DNA of 64,000 nt from Phocaeicola plebeius DSM 17135 (GCF_000187895.1 NZ_DS990130.1:62001-126000); one strand, 5' to 3'. Shown: positions 52,201-61,448, counted from the stretch's first letter. Numbers and translations: made by a program. Notes: generated by a model not told the origin, from the sequence alone.

Positions 52201-52384
52201 CAGTAATAGTTCCAAGAGAAGTACCTTCAACTTGAACAGCTGCGCCTATAACTTCAAGGTTATTGGCAGCATCAATCACCTTTCCTTTAACTGTTATCTT
52301 CTGTGAATACATAGACAATGTATAGAAGATAAGCATCACGAACAACATGTACCTGCCATGGTACCATTTTTTCTGATTTCTCAT
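49286..52384 (-). CDS. susC: SusC-like TonB-dependent oligosaccharide transporter
   Basis: The 1032-residue protein has a signal peptide (WYHGRYMLFVMLIFYTLSMYS), a CarboxypepD-reg-like domain (VKGKVIDAANNLEVIGAAVQVEG), a TonB-box-like EVVVVGYG, a plug domain (ITKISTSDLGTALQGMVAGV, SGEPGAKSNIQIRG) and a long beta barrel with a typical aromatic end (YPISIQMRGGFQINF). It imports oligosaccharides through the outer membrane using TonB energy and partners with the downstream SusD. It is the first gene of the operon, with a perfect palindromic operator and a -7 box upstream. Confidence 0.95.
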   Translation of the reverse strand: MRNQKKWYHGRYMLFVMLIFYTLSMYSQKITVKGKVIDAANNLEVIGAAVQVEGTSLGTITDMDGNFVLQGVPTKGNLVFSFVGYKTVKAAIKNGQIYNIKLQEDTKVLDEVVVVGYGSMRKKEVTGAVARVNSDEITKISTSDLGTALQGMVAGVNVQASSGEPGAKSNIQIRGLSSISGDSSPLYVVDGVPFEGDPGLSSSEIASIDILKDAASAAIYGTRGASGVILITTKKGKEGEMKIAVDGYYGVQHITSNIHLLDANESIFVKVMSNRMMEGNQNTDDLAWSNLKTYPVNFFNNSSLYEYVVNNNAPIQNYSVTANGGKKDLTYNLTANYFDQKGVLINSDYKRYNIRSNTHFQRGKWTINTNIAMKIENQLSPAWGLLNECYDYSPTRSQIYPQASIVNAAGDPADLQGVSYTLGRLKEENHKDTESFNGNFYLAYNVIPGLNVSTRLGFGYNNQKAVSIRPEFEVYNQKGEKVTSSNYRSQLKDTHSKNTSLTWETMVNYNKKIKKHDIKFTGVFSMEKYTYEMFYASIMDLVTNEIPNLNAGTSDMTVGTGSGQWGQDRISTMVGMLGRLQYSYADKYMASASIRRDGSSKFSEENRWGLFPSLSVGWNISEESFFDRFRWLVNSLKLRFSYGTTGNQNFPDYSYAPAIYKNYDYTFGTGTSEILANGFTQLGFANPNVKWETTQQLNAGIDMALYNNKLILGLDLYKSNKKNMLFPMVVPPSNGGGQSSTVTLNAGDMENRGVEFSLTHRNKIRGVNYSLTGTFTKNVNEIVSMAGKNELYFFPDGKPVSSGSDYVTAIKKGYEAGAFFVMPTAGVINTEQKLAEYQKLQSSARMGDLMYIDTNNDGVLNDDDRVYAGSGMPDYELGLNFSADYRGFDFSMNWYASVGNEIINGTKIYTYQRRTNKELIYMWTPTNYTSTIPSYRTEGHNNYRAHTDMWIEDGSFVRLKNIMLGYSFPKSWVSKLGLGKFRLYVAADNLLTLTKYDGYDPEVGSNGLSRRGLDYGTYPISIQMRGGFQINF

Positions 52385-52437
52385 TTGTAAAAATTTTAAT
52401 TTAGCAATAGGTTATGAAATTCCTTTTATAACTGACG

Positions 52438-52507
52438 CTAAATTATTTATTTATAATGGTACAAAAGGGGAGAATTATATATTTAAAAAGAGGGTAAAAT
52501 TTTACCC
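52438..52507 (-). promoter_or_regulatory. susC promoter with palindromic operator
   Basis: The -7 box is TAATTTAG (52438-52445, minus strand). The perfect 16-bp palindrome GGGTAAAATTTTACCC is at 52492-52507, its G-run ending 49 bases upstream. It lies in the 132-base gap between the hybrid regulator gene and susC, with the palindrome just behind the regulator stop codon. A second G-run (AAAAGGGG, 52463-52470) lies between. This is the expected binding region for the adjacent hybrid two-component regulator. Confidence 0.65.
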
Positions 52508-52516
52508 CCACTTATA

Positions 52517-55500
52517 TTAAGAATCCAAATCGGTCTGTATACTCTGTTCTTTGTACTGTTGCGGCAATACACCGAATTCTTTCTTGAAACATTCTCTGAA
52601 ATACTTCAAATCATTGAACCCTACATCGTATGTCACCTCTGATACAGAATACCGTCCTGTCTTCAACAGTTCTGCCGCTCTCTTCATTCTTATTGAACGT
52701 ACAAAAGCATTGGCTGTTACTCCCATAAGTGCTTTCAGCTTCTTGTTCAGAACCAAGGCCGTCACGCCAAGACCTTTACATATATCCTCTATCTGGAACG
52801 AAGAGTCTGTAATGTTGTCCTCTATTATCTTTACAAGTTTCTCAAGGAACTTATCGTCGGTAGATGTAGTGCTTACCTCGGAAATCTTTATTGCCGGAAC
52901 TTTCTTGTGTTGAAGAATCCGCTTCCTGTTGGTTATAATGGAATTAAGCAGCTCTTTCATTATCTTGTTGTCGAAAGGTTTAGAGCAATAAGCATCTGCA
53001 TGGAATTTATATCCGATGAAATAATCCTGCAATGTAGTCTTGGCTGAAAGCAATACTACAGGAATATGAGATGTCCTTACATCCTGCTTGATTCTCTCAC
53101 ACAGTTCCAGACCATTCATGCCCGGCATCATTATATCGGATAAAACAAGATCCGGTTGCAAATCTGGAATCATGTTCCATGCCATCTCCCCATCATGGGC
53201 TATCATTATCTTATACTTATCCGACAACAGTAATGACAACATATTACATATATCCTTATTGTCATCAACAATCAATATAGCCGGAGATTCTCCGTCCACT
53301 TCTATGTCTATCATCTCTTCATGCTCGCACGATTCACTTCTTAACACATCAGCAAACTTTTCATCCTCCCCACTGTTGGCAGAGATATTCTCCGTAACCA
53401 TGTCCCCCTCAGTTATCATAGGAATTACAACATGGAAAACAGTGCCTTTACCTTCCTCTGATACAAACGTAATATTTCCATTATGTATCTCTACAAGCCG
53501 CTTGGTCAGAAACAGACCTATACCGGTACCTCCTTCAGCAGAGTTTTTATTCTGACTGTAGAAACGCTCGAAGAGGTGTGTTTTCAGGTTGTCGGATATT
53601 CCGTTTCCCGAGTCTGCCACAGAGATGTTTATTTTGTTATCCTGTTCATTGACAGTAAACGATACAAATCCTCCGGCAGGAGTATGCTTAATGGCATTCG
53701 ATACGAGATTATAGATTATCTGTTCCATAAGATGAGGGTCGAACAGAAAGCTTATATCACTGCGTGAGACAGAATATTCCAGCCCTACACCTTTCTGTTT
53801 TGCCCAATACGTGAACTGCTGAAATACTTCTTTTGAGAAAGACGAGAAGTTGCCATATTTGAGATTCAGACTAAGCATTCCTTTCTCGCTCTTTGAGAAG
53901 TTCATCAGCTGGTTGACAAGACTTAACAGGAACTTACTGTTATGCTCCATTGTCTGCAGCATGCCGGCAAGATACTTGTCGGACGAATACTTGCCCGATT
54001 CAATAATCATACTAAGTGGAGAATGAATAAGTGTGAGTGGTGTCCTCAATTCATGCGATATGTTGGTAAAAAATGTAGTCTCCTTTTCAAGAAGTTCTTC
54101 AGTCTTGCGTTTTTCCATGTTTGCTATATATAGAGCATTTCTGCGCTGCACCCGTGAGGTATAATACACCTTGAACCGGTATAAAGACAAGACAAGCAAT
54201 ATAAAATAGAGTGTATAGGCATACCATGTACGCCAGAAAGGAGGGTTAATAATGACAGGTATGGAAAGTTCATTCAAACTGTAGACTCCATCGCTATTCC
54301 TGACCCTCAGTCTGAACATATATTCGCCTGAAGGAAGCTTTGTGTAGAAAGCCTCACGATGAAAAGCGGAGGTGGAAATCCATGAATCATCTACGCCTTC
54401 GAGCATATATTCGTAACCAACCTTATAAGGACTTCTGTAATCCAGGGAGCTGAACTGGAATGAGAAAGTGTTTAAATTATAAGGCAATTCAATGTGCTCT
54501 GTAAAACTTACACTTTTGTCGAAATAAGCTGAATATGTGGAATCTGCCTCAACGCTGTGATTGAAGATTTTAAAATCAACGAGTGTAGGACTACCGTTGA
54601 AATCTATCACATCAAAGTCGTCAGGTCTGAAGACGTTAATTCCGTTTACGCCACCGAATATCATTGTTCCATTCGTCATTACTCCAGCAGAAAGTTCCAT
54701 AAATTCATAATCCTGAAGACCATCGAAAATATCATAAGATCTTATTCTCTGTGTGTTGATATTCAACGAATTAATTCCTTTATTGGTAGAAATCCATAAT
54801 GTTCCATCCGTGCCATTAACAATTGATTTTATTGTATTGCTGCTCAACCCGTCTGCAGAGCTAAAATTTTCAACGCAGGCATTATGGTTTTCATCCAAAT
54901 CCACGATTTTCCTTAACCCGCGTCCAAGTGTTCCATACCAGATATTATGATTCAAGTCTTCACATACAGGCACTATATAGTCGAGTTCATCAAGTCCCTT
55001 GACTGAGTTCAAAACAGGATTATCTATATACAAATCTGCAGATTCCAATACTTTAAGACCGAAGCTGGAAGCTACCCATATATTACCCTTATGATCTTTA
55101 ACGATGTTTCTTACTATCTTAAGTTCTTTATTGTCAGATGTTTTGATTTCCTTCATCACACCTGTGGACAAATCATATCTAAAAAGACCTTTATTATATG
55201 TGCCAATCCACAAATATTTTCCATCGGCAAGCATTGCGCGCACATTTCTCAAGCCTGAGATCTTTTTATAATCATTATCAGAAGTGAAACTGTAAATACC
55301 ATCGTACATCAGAGACACATACATGCAGTCGGTGTAGTTTGAGTATGCTGTTGAGTATACTATCCTGTTTGCCGTGAAAGGAATAAGTCTGGCATTACCG
55401 GTAATGGAATTAAAATGATATAGCCCTGAGCCTTCTGTACCTAAATATATATCGGATTTGGCAAATGTATAAACGGACGATATATGGTCATTTCCTATTC

Positions 55501-56488
55501 CTCTGAATAAATCTATAGGTTTATTATTTTCGCGTATACTCATAAAGCCACTCTTGAAAAATCCTATCCAAAGAATATCGTTTTTATCAAGAACTACAGT
55601 TTGCGGATAGCTGTAAGAATATGTAGCAATAACCTGTGGTTTTGACTCGATGGCATGCAATACATCAAAAGTCAACACATTCACAGTGCTTGTAGTGGCA
55701 TAAAATAATCTTTTGTTTTTATATACCATTTTTCGTATATCGCAGTTTTCCAACAGGGTACTTACCTTGCAGGTATGCTTGTCGTATAAACATAATTGAT
55801 GATTTTCCAGATTTGAGTACAATATTTGAGAAGATGAGATGACTATGGCTGAAGCTATAGGGCATCCCAATAGTTTGTTAAGCAGTAATTCATCTCCATC
55901 GACGTTACATTCGTACAGGCCGTCTTCGGAGGAGAGCATTATCGTATTATCTATTTCTATGATGTCGGAAATGTATGGTAATTTTAATGTTGATCTTAAG
56001 ACAGTATTTATTTTGCCATTTTGAAAATCATAATTTACAAGGTATATACTCTCATCAGAGGAATGAAACCAGACTCTGTCTTTAGAGTCGACAAGAATCT
56101 TATCGCAAGTGAAATTTTTATCAATACCGCTGTGACCAAGATTTAATGAAACGAATTCGTTCTTTACAGAATTGAACAGGAACACTCCTCTATCGGCTGT
56201 ACCTATCCACAGATTTCCATGTGAATCTTCGTCAATACATACTATCAGATTACTGTTAAAACCGTTTGACTGATATCCGTAAACCTTAAATTCATATCCG
56301 TCAAACCTGTTCAGTCCGTCGTTCGTGGCCAACCATATAAAGCCTTTAGAGTCTTGATAAATACATTGCACATCATTTTGGGAAAGTCCATCAAGAGTAG
56401 TGTACTTTCTTGTGACAAACTCATTGGATGCAAAGGATTTGCAAACTATAATCAGAACTGATATTAAACTTAAGATTAATCTAAACAT
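52517..56488 (-). CDS. Hybrid two-component system regulator (HTCS)
   Basis: The 1323-residue inner-membrane protein has a signal peptide, then about 14 reg_prop propeller repeats (residues 25-650; GLSQNDVQCIYQDSKGFIWLAT and similar) and a Y_Y_Y domain (to about 750). A membrane helix follows near 760, then a histidine kinase with H-box FFTNISHELRTPLTL near 810 and GTGIGLFLTKRLVEIH, and a receiver with DLVLSDIMMPG near 1116. A C-terminal AraC-type helix-turn-helix (VSEVTYDVGFNDLKYFRECFKKEFG) ends the protein. It senses an oligosaccharide in the periplasm and activates the locus. A plausible set of operators is described under findings. Confidence 0.94.
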   Translation of the reverse strand: MFRLILSLISVLIIVCKSFASNEFVTRKYTTLDGLSQNDVQCIYQDSKGFIWLATNDGLNRFDGYEFKVYGYQSNGFNSNLIVCIDEDSHGNLWIGTADRGVFLFNSVKNEFVSLNLGHSGIDKNFTCDKILVDSKDRVWFHSSDESIYLVNYDFQNGKINTVLRSTLKLPYISDIIEIDNTIMLSSEDGLYECNVDGDELLLNKLLGCPIASAIVISSSQILYSNLENHQLCLYDKHTCKVSTLLENCDIRKMVYKNKRLFYATTSTVNVLTFDVLHAIESKPQVIATYSYSYPQTVVLDKNDILWIGFFKSGFMSIRENNKPIDLFRGIGNDHISSVYTFAKSDIYLGTEGSGLYHFNSITGNARLIPFTANRIVYSTAYSNYTDCMYVSLMYDGIYSFTSDNDYKKISGLRNVRAMLADGKYLWIGTYNKGLFRYDLSTGVMKEIKTSDNKELKIVRNIVKDHKGNIWVASSFGLKVLESADLYIDNPVLNSVKGLDELDYIVPVCEDLNHNIWYGTLGRGLRKIVDLDENHNACVENFSSADGLSSNTIKSIVNGTDGTLWISTNKGINSLNINTQRIRSYDIFDGLQDYEFMELSAGVMTNGTMIFGGVNGINVFRPDDFDVIDFNGSPTLVDFKIFNHSVEADSTYSAYFDKSVSFTEHIELPYNLNTFSFQFSSLDYRSPYKVGYEYMLEGVDDSWISTSAFHREAFYTKLPSGEYMFRLRVRNSDGVYSLNELSIPVIINPPFWRTWYAYTLYFILLVLSLYRFKVYYTSRVQRRNALYIANMEKRKTEELLEKETTFFTNISHELRTPLTLIHSPLSMIIESGKYSSDKYLAGMLQTMEHNSKFLLSLVNQLMNFSKSEKGMLSLNLKYGNFSSFSKEVFQQFTYWAKQKGVGLEYSVSRSDISFLFDPHLMEQIIYNLVSNAIKHTPAGGFVSFTVNEQDNKINISVADSGNGISDNLKTHLFERFYSQNKNSAEGGTGIGLFLTKRLVEIHNGNITFVSEEGKGTVFHVVIPMITEGDMVTENISANSGEDEKFADVLRSESCEHEEMIDIEVDGESPAILIVDDNKDICNMLSLLLSDKYKIMIAHDGEMAWNMIPDLQPDLVLSDIMMPGMNGLELCERIKQDVRTSHIPVVLLSAKTTLQDYFIGYKFHADAYCSKPFDNKIMKELLNSIITNRKRILQHKKVPAIKISEVSTTSTDDKFLEKLVKIIEDNITDSSFQIEDICKGLGVTALVLNKKLKALMGVTANAFVRSIRMKRAAELLKTGRYSVSEVTYDVGFNDLKYFRECFKKEFGVLPQQYKEQSIQTDLDS

Positions 56489-56522
56489 ATAACTATGTAT
56501 TCTTTATATTTCATCAAGATTA

Positions 56523-56553
56523 CAAAGTTATTGATTTTATCTAAAACATCAAG
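56523..56553 (-). promoter_or_regulatory. Promoter of the HTCS gene
   Basis: On the minus strand CTTG (56550-56553) is followed after 19 bases by TAACTTTG (56523-56530). The match to the consensus is good and no operator palindrome is present, which fits constitutive low expression of the sensor. The 264-base gap also holds the terminator at 56660-56702. Confidence 0.6.
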
Positions 56554-56659
56554 TATTTACAGTAGTTAATAGATAATTATAGATATTTTCCACTTTAGAA
56601 TGCGTATCAAAATCAATCAAGAAAAAAATAAATCTTTAACTTCATTTCATAGTATAAAA

Positions 56660-56702
56660 CAAAAAAGCATCGTACCATTACACTCAATAATAGATACGAT
56701 GC
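56660..56702 (-). terminator. Terminator after the GH29-sulfatase-dehydrogenase operon
   Basis: GCATCGTA (56667-56674) pairs with TACGATGC (56695-56702). On the minus strand the stem is followed by TTTTTTG. It lies 51 bases after the Fe-alcohol dehydrogenase stop codon. Confidence 0.8.
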
Positions 56703-56752
56703 CCGAAAGAAATTACAGTAACAGACTGTATTGGGATTGTTCTTAAAAAGAC

Positions 56753-57925
56753 TTATCTGTATGACTTTATATATATGTCGAGTATTTCGGTATCCGACAG
56801 TTCATGAGGGTCCAGACTGAACAATGCACCCATGGCAGTTCGCGCATTATCAATCATCTTAGGGAAATCTTCCTTTACTATTCCCCAGTCGCTAAGCTTC
56901 AAATCGCGGACATTGCATTCCTTCTGCATTCTCACCAAAGCATCTATAAAATGTTCGGGATTAAGGTTCTTGCGTCCGGTCATAACATCTGCCATGCGCA
57001 TATATCTCTTTGTCCTGTCATAAATAAAAGTAGAGAAATAGGCCTCGCTTATAGCTATCAGGCCAGCACCATGAGGAAGAGCGGGATAGTATGCGCTGAG
57101 AGCGTGCTCGAGAGAATGTTCGGAAGTACAACTGGATGTGGATTCAACCATTCCCGCCAGCGTACTTGCCCAAGCCACCTTTGCCCTCGCTTTCAGGTTA
57201 TTTCCATCCTTCACCGCAACAGGTAAATATTTATACAGCAGTCTGATGGCCTCAAGAGCGAAAATATCACTTATTGGGGTTGCACAATTGGCAATATAGC
57301 CTTCGGCTGCATGAAAGAATGCGTCGAATCCCTGATAGGCAGTCAGATGTGGCGGAACTGAAACCATCAGTTCCGGGTCGATTATCGACAGACATGGGAA
57401 AGTTAAAGTGGAGCCGATACCTATCTTTTCGTTTGTTTCCAGATTGGTTATGACAGTCCATGGGTCAGCCTCGGTTCCGGTTCCGGCTGTTGTAGGAATG
57501 GCTATGATGGGCAATGCTTTGCTGTAAGGAAGCCCCTTGCCGATACCTCCTTCAACATATTCCCAATAATCGCCATCATTACATGCCATGATTGCAATGG
57601 ATTTGGCTGTATCTATCGAACTTCCGCCTCCCAAACCTATAATCATATCGCAATTTTCCTCACGACAGATTGCCGCACCTTCCATTACATGGTCTTTTAT
57701 TGGGTTAGGCAATATCTTGTCGTACACCACGGCATCAACATTATTTTCTTTCAGCAGACCAATCACCTTATCCAGATAACCATATTTACGCATTGATGTT
57801 CCGGATGAAATGACTATCAAAGCCTTTTTGCCGGGCAATGTCTCTGTTGAAAGACGTTTAAGTTCGCCACATCCGAAGAGAATCTTCGTCGGAATATTAT
57901 AACCAAAAACAAAATTATTGTCCAT
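56753..57925 (-). CDS. Iron-containing alcohol dehydrogenase
   Basis: The 390-residue group III alcohol dehydrogenase has NAD-binding GGGSSIDTAKSIAI and metal-binding histidines in SEHSLEHALSAYYPALPHGAG. Relatives reduce lactaldehyde, succinate semialdehyde or butyraldehyde, so the substrate cannot be read from sequence. It has no signal peptide and therefore acts in the cytoplasm, although its two operon partners (sulfatase and GH29) are secreted. The gap to the sulfatase is 24 bases. A role in a galactose-derived aldehyde or in redox balance of L-galactose oxidation is possible but unproven. Confidence 0.82.
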   Translation of the reverse strand: MDNNFVFGYNIPTKILFGCGELKRLSTETLPGKKALIVISSGTSMRKYGYLDKVIGLLKENNVDAVVYDKILPNPIKDHVMEGAAICREENCDMIIGLGGGSSIDTAKSIAIMACNDGDYWEYVEGGIGKGLPYSKALPIIAIPTTAGTGTEADPWTVITNLETNEKIGIGSTLTFPCLSIIDPELMVSVPPHLTAYQGFDAFFHAAEGYIANCATPISDIFALEAIRLLYKYLPVAVKDGNNLKARAKVAWASTLAGMVESTSSCTSEHSLEHALSAYYPALPHGAGLIAISEAYFSTFIYDRTKRYMRMADVMTGRKNLNPEHFIDALVRMQKECNVRDLKLSDWGIVKEDFPKMIDNARTAMGALFSLDPHELSDTEILDIYIKSYR

Positions 57926-57949
57926 AAATATTATCAGTCAGTCAACTTA

Positions 57950-59560
57950 CTATCTTAAAGCCTTATCAATCACTTTCTTGAGTTCAGGATAAGCCTCATC
58001 TGTATCGCCCACCTGTTTTCTCAACTCACGCAGTTTCTTTTTCATGTCCTTAAGAACTTTGGCGTATTTAGGATTATCAGCCAGGTTTACCATTTCGTAA
58101 GGGTCGTTCTTCACATCGTAGAGTTCGAAAGAAACCAGAGTAGGAACAATCTTGTGGCTGTTCTTCAACCATGACATTGATTTCTGTCCGTAACGTTTGT
58201 CGTCGTAATGACGGCCATAGAAAAGTATCAGCTTATAGTTTTCCGTGCGGATACCTATGTGTGCCGGAACGTCGTGATGAATCATGTGCATCCAGTATCT
58301 GTAGTAAACAGCATCCTTCCAGTTTTCTGGCTTTTTGCCTTCGAACACAGAGGCAAAGCTCTTTCCATCCATGTATGAAGGTTCTTTGCCACCGACCATC
58401 TCTATAAGAGTTGGAGCAAAATCAATGTTGTTAATCATCAGGTCCGACTTGGCTCCCTTGTAAGGACATCTCGGGTCGCGGACTATGAAAGGCATTCTCT
58501 GAGATTCTTCATACATCCATCTCTTGTCCTGCAGGTCGTGTTCGCCAAGCATCATACCCTGGTCGCCTGTATATACGATAATGGTATTTTCCCAGAGTCC
58601 TTCCTTCTTGAGATAGTCGAAAAGACGTTTCAGGTTGTCATCCACACCCTTTACGCAACGCAGATACGATTTCAGGTAATGCTGGTAGGCAAGGTATGTA
58701 TTCTCCATTTCATCACCTGTATTGCACTTATATTCCATTACATAATTGCGGATTTCATGACGGCTTGAGACAGAAGTTCCGATGAAGTGACGAAGTGAAT
58801 CGTTCTTGCCTCTTGTGCCTTCGGAGCCCCATTTGTCTGTATCGAACAATGACAATGGAACAGGCACTTCCACATCGTCAAGATAATATTCATAGCGCGG
58901 TGCGTACTCGAACATATCGTGCGGTGCCTTGTAATGATGCATCATGAAGAAAGGTTTGGACTTGTCGCGTCTGTTCTTCAACCAGTCAATAGCAAGGTTG
59001 GTCACGATATCCGAGGAGTAACCCATTTTCTTTATCTGGTTATTAGGCCATTTCTTGTCAGTTACGTCACTTGTAAGGAAAGTAGGGTCGAAGTATTCGC
59101 CCTGTCCGCCATGACCGTTGAATACAGAATAATAGTCGAAGTGCGACGGTTCGCATCCCAAATGCCATTTACCGATCATGGCAGTCTGATATCCCATATT
59201 ATGGAACTCATCAACCAGATATTCCTGGTCCGGCTGAAGCACTTCATCCAAAGTGAGCACCTTGTTACGATGGGAATACTGTCCGGTCATGATACATGCA
59301 CGGCTTGGGGTACTGATGGAGTTTGTACAGAAACAGTTCTCGAAGAGCATACCGTCCCTTGCCAGTTCATCAATTGTAGGAGTAGGGTTCAGTACTGCAA
59401 GACGACTTCCGTATGCGCCGATAGCCTGCGAAGTATGGTCGTCCGACATGATGTAGATGACATTCATCTGTTTCTGCTGTGCTGCGACACCAACACATAC
59501 AGACAGGAATGGCATAACAGCCATTCCCTTCATTATATTATTTTTTAAATTCGTTTTCAT
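57950..59560 (-). CDS. S1-family sulfatase, Ser-type
   Basis: The 536-residue protein has a signal peptide ending in GVAAQ, the N-terminal metal site IYIMSDDHTSQAIG, and the maturation motif STPSR with Ser83 in place of Cys. The Ser must be converted to formylglycine by an anaerobic maturase, which is not in the window. Further sulfatase motifs are GKWHLGCEP and YTGDQGMMLGEHDL. By position it equals the S1_11 enzyme that I remember as removing 6-O-sulfate from L-galactose at the end of porphyran oligosaccharides. The ATG at 59533 is an alternative start that avoids overlap with GH29. Confidence 0.9.
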   Translation of the reverse strand: MKTNLKNNIMKGMAVMPFLSVCVGVAAQQKQMNVIYIMSDDHTSQAIGAYGSRLAVLNPTPTIDELARDGMLFENCFCTNSISTPSRACIMTGQYSHRNKVLTLDEVLQPDQEYLVDEFHNMGYQTAMIGKWHLGCEPSHFDYYSVFNGHGGQGEYFDPTFLTSDVTDKKWPNNQIKKMGYSSDIVTNLAIDWLKNRRDKSKPFFMMHHYKAPHDMFEYAPRYEYYLDDVEVPVPLSLFDTDKWGSEGTRGKNDSLRHFIGTSVSSRHEIRNYVMEYKCNTGDEMENTYLAYQHYLKSYLRCVKGVDDNLKRLFDYLKKEGLWENTIIVYTGDQGMMLGEHDLQDKRWMYEESQRMPFIVRDPRCPYKGAKSDLMINNIDFAPTLIEMVGGKEPSYMDGKSFASVFEGKKPENWKDAVYYRYWMHMIHHDVPAHIGIRTENYKLILFYGRHYDDKRYGQKSMSWLKNSHKIVPTLVSFELYDVKNDPYEMVNLADNPKYAKVLKDMKKKLRELRKQVGDTDEAYPELKKVIDKALR

Positions 59561-61331
59561 AAGTCAGATTATCATTGAAATAGAACTTGCAAGACATATC
59601 ATCGAATGATTTTACGTCCTTATTCTGCATTTTAACCCATTGTTCTGATTTAGCCTTGACAGCTACCTGAGTTGAAACCTCATTACCGTCGACTACACTT
59701 TTAAGAGTGACATTTGCATCCTCTGCATTATGGTTTGCCACACGTACAGTGATAAGGCATCCGTTATCAACCTTATCGTATAGCGGTTTGGAAACCACCA
59801 CCCCTTTAAGCTTAATCTTGAACACATGTGCATATTCAGTAGGTTTGTTCTTAGGGAAGTTTACTACAAGACCCTCGTCAGTCATCTTATAGTCAATCTT
59901 CTCTGAGCTTCCAAGCATTTCAACCGACTCAATTTCTACGTTCCGGCAATACTTAGTAGCCAATGACTTGATAGTAACACTACCATCTGTCCAAGCCAGA
60001 GACACGGCATAGAGGTTATTGTCGCATGTAGTAAAGCGAATGTCGTCCGCTGTATATTCAGTTTTTGTATTGTCTGTCATATAACCTGCGGTGCCTGCGT
60101 TATGTCCTTCGGAAGCAATCACCCATGGTCGTGAGCCATAAATAGCCTCACCGTTAGTCTTCAACCATTTACCTATCTCGGCAAGTACGTTCTTCTGTTC
60201 GTCTGTAATAGTACCGTCGGCCTTAGGACCTATATTCAGCAATAAGTTACCGTTCTTGCTGACAATATCAACAAAGTCGTCGATGATATGGTCAGGACTC
60301 TTGTTTTCCTCGCCCACACAATAGCTCCACGATTTCTTGCCTACAGAAGTATCAGTCTGCCATGGATATTCACGGATTCTGTCGCTCTTACCTCTTTCTA
60401 TATCGAACACCTGGATATTGTCGCCATATCCGAATTTAGTGTTAACCACAACTTCTTTATTCCAATCAAGAGCCGAATTGTAATAATAAGCCATGAATTT
60501 ATAGAAAGTAGGCTGGAACGGATATTTTCCCACAGTCCAGTCGAACCATATCAATTCAGGCTGATATTTGTCGATAAGCTCGTATGTATGCATAAGGAAC
60601 TGACGGCGTGAACGTTCGTTCGAGCCTTCATACTTACCACAATAAGGTGTCATACCCTGACCTTCGGGCTCATGCAGTCTTTCGCCATACAGAGTGATTG
60701 TAGTGTCCTGAACATCAGAAGGAGTTTCCATTCCATATTCATAGAACCATGCATTCTCGCATCTGTGAGAAGAAAGTCCGAAACGCAGACCGGCTTTCTT
60801 GGTAGCTTCCTTCAATTCGCCGATTATATCCCTTTTCGGTCCCATATCCACAGCATTCCACTTATTGAAAGTACTGCTGTACATGGCAAATCCGTCGTGA
60901 TGCTCGGCCACCGGAACAATGTATTGTGCTCCAGATGATTTTACCACTGCCAGCCACTCGTCGGCATTGAAATTTTCGGCTTTGAACATAGGGATGAAAT
61001 CCTTATATCCGAATTTGGTCAAAGGACCGTAAGTCTGTACGTGATACTTATTAATAGGATGACCTTCCTTGTACATCCAGCGGGAATACCATTCACTGCC
61101 GTATGCAGGAACGGAATAAACTCCCCAGTGGATAAAGATACCGAACTTGGCATCCTTAAACCATTCAGGAATAGTGTAATTTTGAGCAATCGATGCCGAA
61201 TCGGCCTTGAACACATCAGTACCTTTTAAAGATACAGTAGAATCTACATTAGGAGCGTATGTAGAATTGCACGACGCCAACAGGCTTAATGCCGCAACTC
61301 CTAAAACCGTTTTCATGGATTTCTTATTCAT
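59538..61331 (-). CDS. GH29 alpha-L-fucosidase-type enzyme, likely alpha-L-galactosidase
   Basis: The 597-residue lipoprotein (MKTVLGVAALSLLASC from the second Met at 61316) has GH29 motifs: FGIFIHWGVYSVPAYGSEWYSRW, VAEHHDGFAMY and the nucleophile Asp264 in LIWFDWTVGKY. C-terminal beta domains follow. GH29 enzymes cut alpha-L-fucosides; L-galactose differs only by the 6-hydroxyl, and I recall the orthologue in this locus as an alpha-L-galactosidase acting after the sulfatase. It is the first gene of the GH29-sulfatase-dehydrogenase operon, and its promoter carries an operator palindrome. Confidence 0.9.
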   Translation of the reverse strand: MNKKSMKTVLGVAALSLLASCNSTYAPNVDSTVSLKGTDVFKADSASIAQNYTIPEWFKDAKFGIFIHWGVYSVPAYGSEWYSRWMYKEGHPINKYHVQTYGPLTKFGYKDFIPMFKAENFNADEWLAVVKSSGAQYIVPVAEHHDGFAMYSSTFNKWNAVDMGPKRDIIGELKEATKKAGLRFGLSSHRCENAWFYEYGMETPSDVQDTTITLYGERLHEPEGQGMTPYCGKYEGSNERSRRQFLMHTYELIDKYQPELIWFDWTVGKYPFQPTFYKFMAYYYNSALDWNKEVVVNTKFGYGDNIQVFDIERGKSDRIREYPWQTDTSVGKKSWSYCVGEENKSPDHIIDDFVDIVSKNGNLLLNIGPKADGTITDEQKNVLAEIGKWLKTNGEAIYGSRPWVIASEGHNAGTAGYMTDNTKTEYTADDIRFTTCDNNLYAVSLAWTDGSVTIKSLATKYCRNVEIESVEMLGSSEKIDYKMTDEGLVVNFPKNKPTEYAHVFKIKLKGVVVSKPLYDKVDNGCLITVRVANHNAEDANVTLKSVVDGNEVSTQVAVKAKSEQWVKMQNKDVKSFDDMSCKFYFNDNLTYENEFKK

Positions 61332-61376
61332 AATAATCTTATTACATTAAATAATGACATTAATTTTTTCTGTAAG

Positions 61377-61448
61377 CAAAGATACACTTGAGTTCCATTT
61401 ACAATAAATAATTTAATTACTATAGTAAGGGGTAAAATATTTACCACC
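61377..61448 (-). promoter_or_regulatory. GH29 operon promoter with HTCS-type operator
   Basis: TATCTTTG on the minus strand (61377-61384) matches the -7 consensus. The palindrome GGTAAAATATTTACC (61431-61445) is preceded by two more G; its G-run ends 48 bases upstream of the -7 box. An extra TTTACCCCC lies at 61463-61471. The layout equals that at susC and at the GH16 porphyranase gene. Confidence 0.65.
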
